From Synergistaceae bacterium (GTDB lineage Bacteria; Synergistota; Synergistia; Synergistales; Aminobacteriaceae), in the NCBI GenBank assembly GCA_009778055.1, contig WRKN01000104.1:1-8458 (forward strand): 8,458 bases of DNA. Reading direction: 5' to 3'. The position numbers and the translations under genes were made by a program. Each line of letters opens with the position of its first letter. Within the stretch, counting starts at the first letter, position 1. Positions 5,864-8,458 of this stretch are shown one piece after another. The notes under the pieces are model-generated. The model saw only the letters and a list, made by a program, of their open reading frames with translations. It had not been told where the DNA came from and searched no databases.

Positions 5864-6796
5864 TCAGTCTCGCTCTTCTCTGTAAAAAGGTATGCCCAGC
5901 GCCGCGGGGGCAGCCAGCAGTACTTTGCGCTGCTTGCCGGCGATGGAGATGAAAAGCAGCACCAGAATTGTCATGATGTAGGGCGTCATCATCAGGAGCG
6001 GGGTCGGTATCGAAGTGCCGGCCGCCTGCAGGCGAAGCTGGAAAGCCTCGACCCCGCCGAAGAGATAGGCCCCAAGCGCCGCCTGAAATGGATTCCATAT
6101 CGCGAATATGACCATCGCGACGGCAATCCAGCCGCGCCCGGCCGTCATGCCCTCGGCCCAGAATTTATTGTAGGCTACCGACATGTAGGCTCCGCCCAGC
6201 GCCACCAGACCGGCCCCCAGAATCGTATACATATACCTGACCCGCGCTACCGAAATCCCAAGGGCGTCGGCAGCTTTAGGGCTGTCTCCGACCGCTCTGA
6301 GGTTCAGGCCGGGGCGCGTCCTCCGCAGAAAGAAGAACATCAGAGGAACCAGGCAGAAAGACGCGTAAACCATAGCGTCCTGCGAAAAAAATACCCTGCC
6401 GGCGACCGGTATTTCGGAAAGAAACGGAATTTCGTACCCTGCCATTCCCGGGATAGTCCGGCCGATGTAGCTGCGTCCCATGAGTGCGCTGGTTCCGCTT
6501 CCGAACACCGTCATGGCCAGTCCGCATACAACCTGGTTGCTGCCCAGCGATACCGTAAGAAAAGCGTGTATCAGCCCCAGGCACGCTCCTGTTCCAAACG
6601 CGGCCAGAAGCCCCAGCCAGGGGTTACCTGTCGAAAGCGACGCGGCAAAGCCTGAAAATGCCCCCATCAGCATGATCCCTTCGAGCCCAAGGTTCATGAC
6701 CCCGGATTTTTCCGTCAGGATTTCCCCCAAAGTGGCATAAAGAATAGGCGTACCGCTGCGCACCGCCACCGCCAATATGGGCACAAGCATTTCCAT
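5864..6796 (-). CDS. BMP-type nucleoside ABC transporter permease, second subunit
   Basis: An inner-membrane permease of the branched-chain/nucleoside ABC importer superfamily, of the YufQ/NupQ kind, which pairs with a YufP/NupP-type permease, a double ATPase and a BMP-family lipoprotein. At 310 residues it has a typical length and about eight or more hydrophobic spans. The hallmark MNLGLEGIMLMGA (34-46) follows the first span. LRAVGDSPKAADALGISV (166-183) is the cytoplasmic ATPase-contact loop, and GRGWIAVAMVIFAIWNP (220-236) is the conserved late segment. GGAGG lies 9 bases before the ATG, inside the last codons of the previous permease. The two genes are 6 bases apart, so they should be made together. 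The ATPase and binding protein are not in the window and may lie beyond the right edge. A substrate of nucleosides or purines is likely from the family and from the kinase nearby, not proven. Confidence 0.9.
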   Translation of the reverse strand: MEMLVPILAVAVRSGTPILYATLGEILTEKSGVMNLGLEGIMLMGAFSGFAASLSTGNPWLGLLAAFGTGACLGLIHAFLTVSLGSNQVVCGLAMTVFGSGTSALMGRSYIGRTIPGMAGYEIPFLSEIPVAGRVFFSQDAMVYASFCLVPLMFFFLRRTRPGLNLRAVGDSPKAADALGISVARVRYMYTILGAGLVALGGAYMSVAYNKFWAEGMTAGRGWIAVAMVIFAIWNPFQAALGAYLFGGVEAFQLRLQAAGTSIPTPLLMMTPYIMTILVLLFISIAGKQRKVLLAAPAALGIPFYREERD

Positions 6797-6802
6797 ATGC
6801 CG

Positions 6803-7864
6803 TTACCTCCGCTTTTCCAGTCTTATACGATAGTTGTGAAAAAATTCCCCGCCCAAAACAAAGAAAAGAATCAACCCCTGCAAGATCAGGGTGCTGGCAA
6901 GGGACAGCCCCATCCCGATCTGCAGCGCATATCCCCCGACGAGCAGAACACCCATGAGAAAAGAGACAAACAAGCTGAGCGTCGGGTTCAGGTGCGACAG
7001 CCACGCCACTGTTATCGCGGTGTAGCCGTATTGCGCCGAAAACCCGGCCTGCAAGCGCCCCTGCAAACCGGAAACCTCGCACATACCGGCTAATCCCGCT
7101 ATGGCGCCGGACAGAAACATCACCACAACGATGCTCGAAGCGACGTTAATACCCGCGTAACGAGCGGCCCGGGCGTTGTGACCCAGCACGCGGATCTCGT
7201 AACCCCAGCGCGTTTTCCTGAGCACGATTTCCATAACGACGGTGAGTATCAACAGGGCGTACAGCCCCATGTGTATACGCGTCCCCCAAAGCGAAGGAAG
7301 CCGCGCGGACGGCACAAAAGGGCGGGTCATGGGGAAACCGAGAGACGCCGGATCGCGCCACGGCCCGTAAACGAAGAACTCCATAAGCCGTATGGCTATG
7401 TAGTTGAGCATTAAGGTAATGATAATTTCGTTTACGTTCCAGCGCGCTTTCAGGAAACCCGCCGTTCCGGCCCAGAAGCCTCCGGCCAGCGCTGCCGCCA
7501 GAGCCATGGAAGACAACATGGCCACTCTGTTATCCATGGGGAAGTACCGCACCACCGCCGCCGCCGCCAAGGCTCCGGCCAGCGCCTGTCCCTCCGCGCC
7601 TATGTTCCATATCTGCATGGTGAAGCACAGCATAACCGCCAGGGAAACCATTGCAACGGGCAGGGCTTTGACGATCGTCTCGCTGAAGTCGTAGGTACTG
7701 CCGAAAGCGGATTTCAGAATGACGCTGTACACCTGAACCGGAGAAACACCCTGCGTGTACAGAAACACCCCGCTGGCGACAAAGGCGAGGAAGATAAAGA
7801 AAACAGTTGTCGCAACCTTCATCCACGCCGGAGCGTCGAGCCGTTTTTCAATTTTAAAACCCAT
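6803..7864 (-). CDS. BMP-type nucleoside ABC transporter permease, first subunit
   Basis: An inner-membrane permease of the YufP/NupP kind, the usual partner of the gene that follows. At 353 residues it has a normal length, a short positively charged cytoplasmic N-terminus and a first span at about 17-36. The hallmarks are clear: WNIGAEGQALAGALAA (86-101), NVNEIIITLMLNYIAI (143-158) and the ATPase-contact loop VLGHNARAARYAGI (226-239). A conserved late block contains QYGYTAITVAWL (278-289). The only clear start is the ATG at 7864, but the nearest GGAGG (7882-7878) is 13 bases away, longer than ideal, so initiation may be weak or partly coupled. It starts 44 bases after the sirtuin stop. No strong terminator intervenes; a TATAAT sequence overlaps that stop but has a poor -35. 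Import of nucleosides is the best guess from family and context. Confidence 0.9.
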   Translation of the reverse strand: MGFKIEKRLDAPAWMKVATTVFFIFLAFVASGVFLYTQGVSPVQVYSVILKSAFGSTYDFSETIVKALPVAMVSLAVMLCFTMQIWNIGAEGQALAGALAAAAVVRYFPMDNRVAMLSSMALAAALAGGFWAGTAGFLKARWNVNEIIITLMLNYIAIRLMEFFVYGPWRDPASLGFPMTRPFVPSARLPSLWGTRIHMGLYALLILTVVMEIVLRKTRWGYEIRVLGHNARAARYAGINVASSIVVVMFLSGAIAGLAGMCEVSGLQGRLQAGFSAQYGYTAITVAWLSHLNPTLSLFVSFLMGVLLVGGYALQIGMGLSLASTLILQGLILFFVLGGEFFHNYRIRLEKRR

Positions 7865-7908
7865 GTGCCGCAGTTAGCCTCCGAGATTCAAAATTTTTAC
7901 CGTTTTTA

Positions 7909-8457
7909 TTATACCCGAACAGTGCCGCGAAGCGCCTGTCTCATTTTTTCGACCCCCGTGGTCGCCGCTTCCTTTATCACGGTGAAATTGCCCGGAAGCC
8001 GCGTTCTGACGTCATTGGGGTCTATCAGGAAGGCTTTGGCTTCCGGCCGTACCACAGTCGCCAGCCCGGCGGCAGGGTACACGGCCAGAGACGAACCGAC
8101 GACCGCGAAGGCGTCCGCTTTCCTGACCAGGCGTTCCGCCTCGGCAATCAACGGCACGGGCTCGCCGAACCATACGATGTGAGGCCGAAGCTGTAAGCCG
8201 TCCGCCCCGGCCTGCCCCATGACTATGCTTCCATAACCTATGTCCGTGACCAGCGTCTCGTCCCGCAAGCTCCGTACCTTGGTCAATTCGCCGTGCAGGT
8301 GCAGGACTTTCGTGCTGCCGGCCCTCTCATGGAGGTCGTCCACGTTTTGCGTGACTATGTACACGTCGAAATGTTCTTCAAGTTCCGCCAGAACAGTGTG
8401 CGCTCTGTTGGGCTGGACGTCCGCCAGTTGGCGCCGCCGCTGGTTGTAGAACTCAAG
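7909..8457 (-). CDS. cobB: Sir2-family NAD-dependent deacylase, zinc-cysteine-less (partial, N-terminus off the right edge)
   Basis: Removes acyl groups from protein lysines using NAD, yielding nicotinamide and O-acyl-ADP-ribose, in the cytoplasm. The frame is open to the right edge, and 182 residues are visible of a usual 230-250. Missing is the N-terminal GAGxSxxSGIPxFR part. Visible hallmarks are FYNQRRRQL (3-11), TQNVDDLHERAGS (36-48), LHLHGEL (52-58) with the catalytic His at 55, RPHIVWFGE (91-99) and VVGSSLAVYPAAGL (119-132). No cysteine occurs in the visible part, so the four-Cys zinc site of CobB is absent; the region after HGEL (TKVRSLRDETLVTDIGYG, 59-76) resembles a recognised group of zinc-less bacterial sirtuins. 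It ends with tandem TAA codons, 44 bases before the first permease. A GTG inside the gene (8364) is not its start. The symbol is by family only. Confidence 0.9.
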   Translation of the reverse strand, partial: LEFYNQRRRQLADVQPNRAHTVLAELEEHFDVYIVTQNVDDLHERAGSTKVLHLHGELTKVRSLRDETLVTDIGYGSIVMGQAGADGLQLRPHIVWFGEPVPLIAEAERLVRKADAFAVVGSSLAVYPAAGLATVVRPEAKAFLIDPNDVRTRLPGNFTVIKEAATTGVEKMRQALRGTVRV

Positions 8458-8458
8458 A

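Noticed and set aside
7908..7913. Perfect TATAAT on the minus strand overlapping the sirtuin stop, as a promoter for the permeases
   Set aside because: At 16-18 base spacing the -35 candidates (GCGCTT, GGCGCT, AGGCGC) are poor, and no extended -10 TG is present; tandem TAA stop codons explain the sequence.
1..8458. Search for a defence system, mobile element, CRISPR array or toxin-antitoxin pair
   Set aside because: No repeat-spacer array, transposase, integrase, terminal inverted repeats or toxin-antitoxin-like small gene pair was seen; the AlbA_2 protein alone is not enough to claim a defence locus.

Overview
The window is a densely packed bacterial segment, GC-rich by eye, in which all eight recognisable genes lie on the minus strand. 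It reads from the right edge (8458) to the left edge (1). Both edge genes are cut, which suggests a complete draft contig or an arbitrary slice. PlsY, an exported metallo-beta-lactamase-fold protein and the TGS-type nucleoside kinase all fit a bacterium. The combination recalls anaerobic lineages such as Synergistota, but no marker here settles that, so the taxonomy is only a guess.

In transcription order the genes are: a Sir2-family NAD-dependent deacylase without zinc cysteines (partial, 8457-7909); two membrane permeases of a BMP-type nucleoside/purine ABC importer (7864-6803 and 6796-5864); the glycerol-3-phosphate acyltransferase PlsY (5850-5245); a nucleoside/uridine-kinase-like protein fused to a ThrRS-like N-terminal half (5208-3565); an AlbA_2 plus GHKL-ATPase-like protein with a C-terminal winged helix (3557-1995); an exported metallo-beta-lactamase-fold hydrolase (1959-1060); and homoserine dehydrogenase (943 to the left edge). 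The first seven are separated by only 6-44 bases. Several Shine-Dalgarno sites overlap or directly follow the preceding stop codon, and I see no clear factor-independent terminator, so they are probably co-transcribed.

The gap before hom (944-1059) is different. It holds a good sigma-70-type promoter (TTGCAG, 17-base spacer, TATAGT) and, downstream of the predicted start point, three copies of a 12-base half-site. Two of the copies form a near-perfect 24-bp palindrome. This looks like a dedicated control region for hom and is the most interesting non-coding signal in the window.

Functionally, the importer permeases and nucleoside kinase suggest a nucleoside uptake and salvage module, with a sirtuin (NAD consumer) upstream. 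PlsY is membrane phospholipid synthesis and hom is threonine/methionine synthesis. The AlbA_2 and metallo-beta-lactamase-fold proteins have no assignable substrate. I see no CRISPR array, rRNA or tRNA gene, insertion sequence, phage gene or recognisable defence cassette. No intergenic stretch exceeds about 120 bases.
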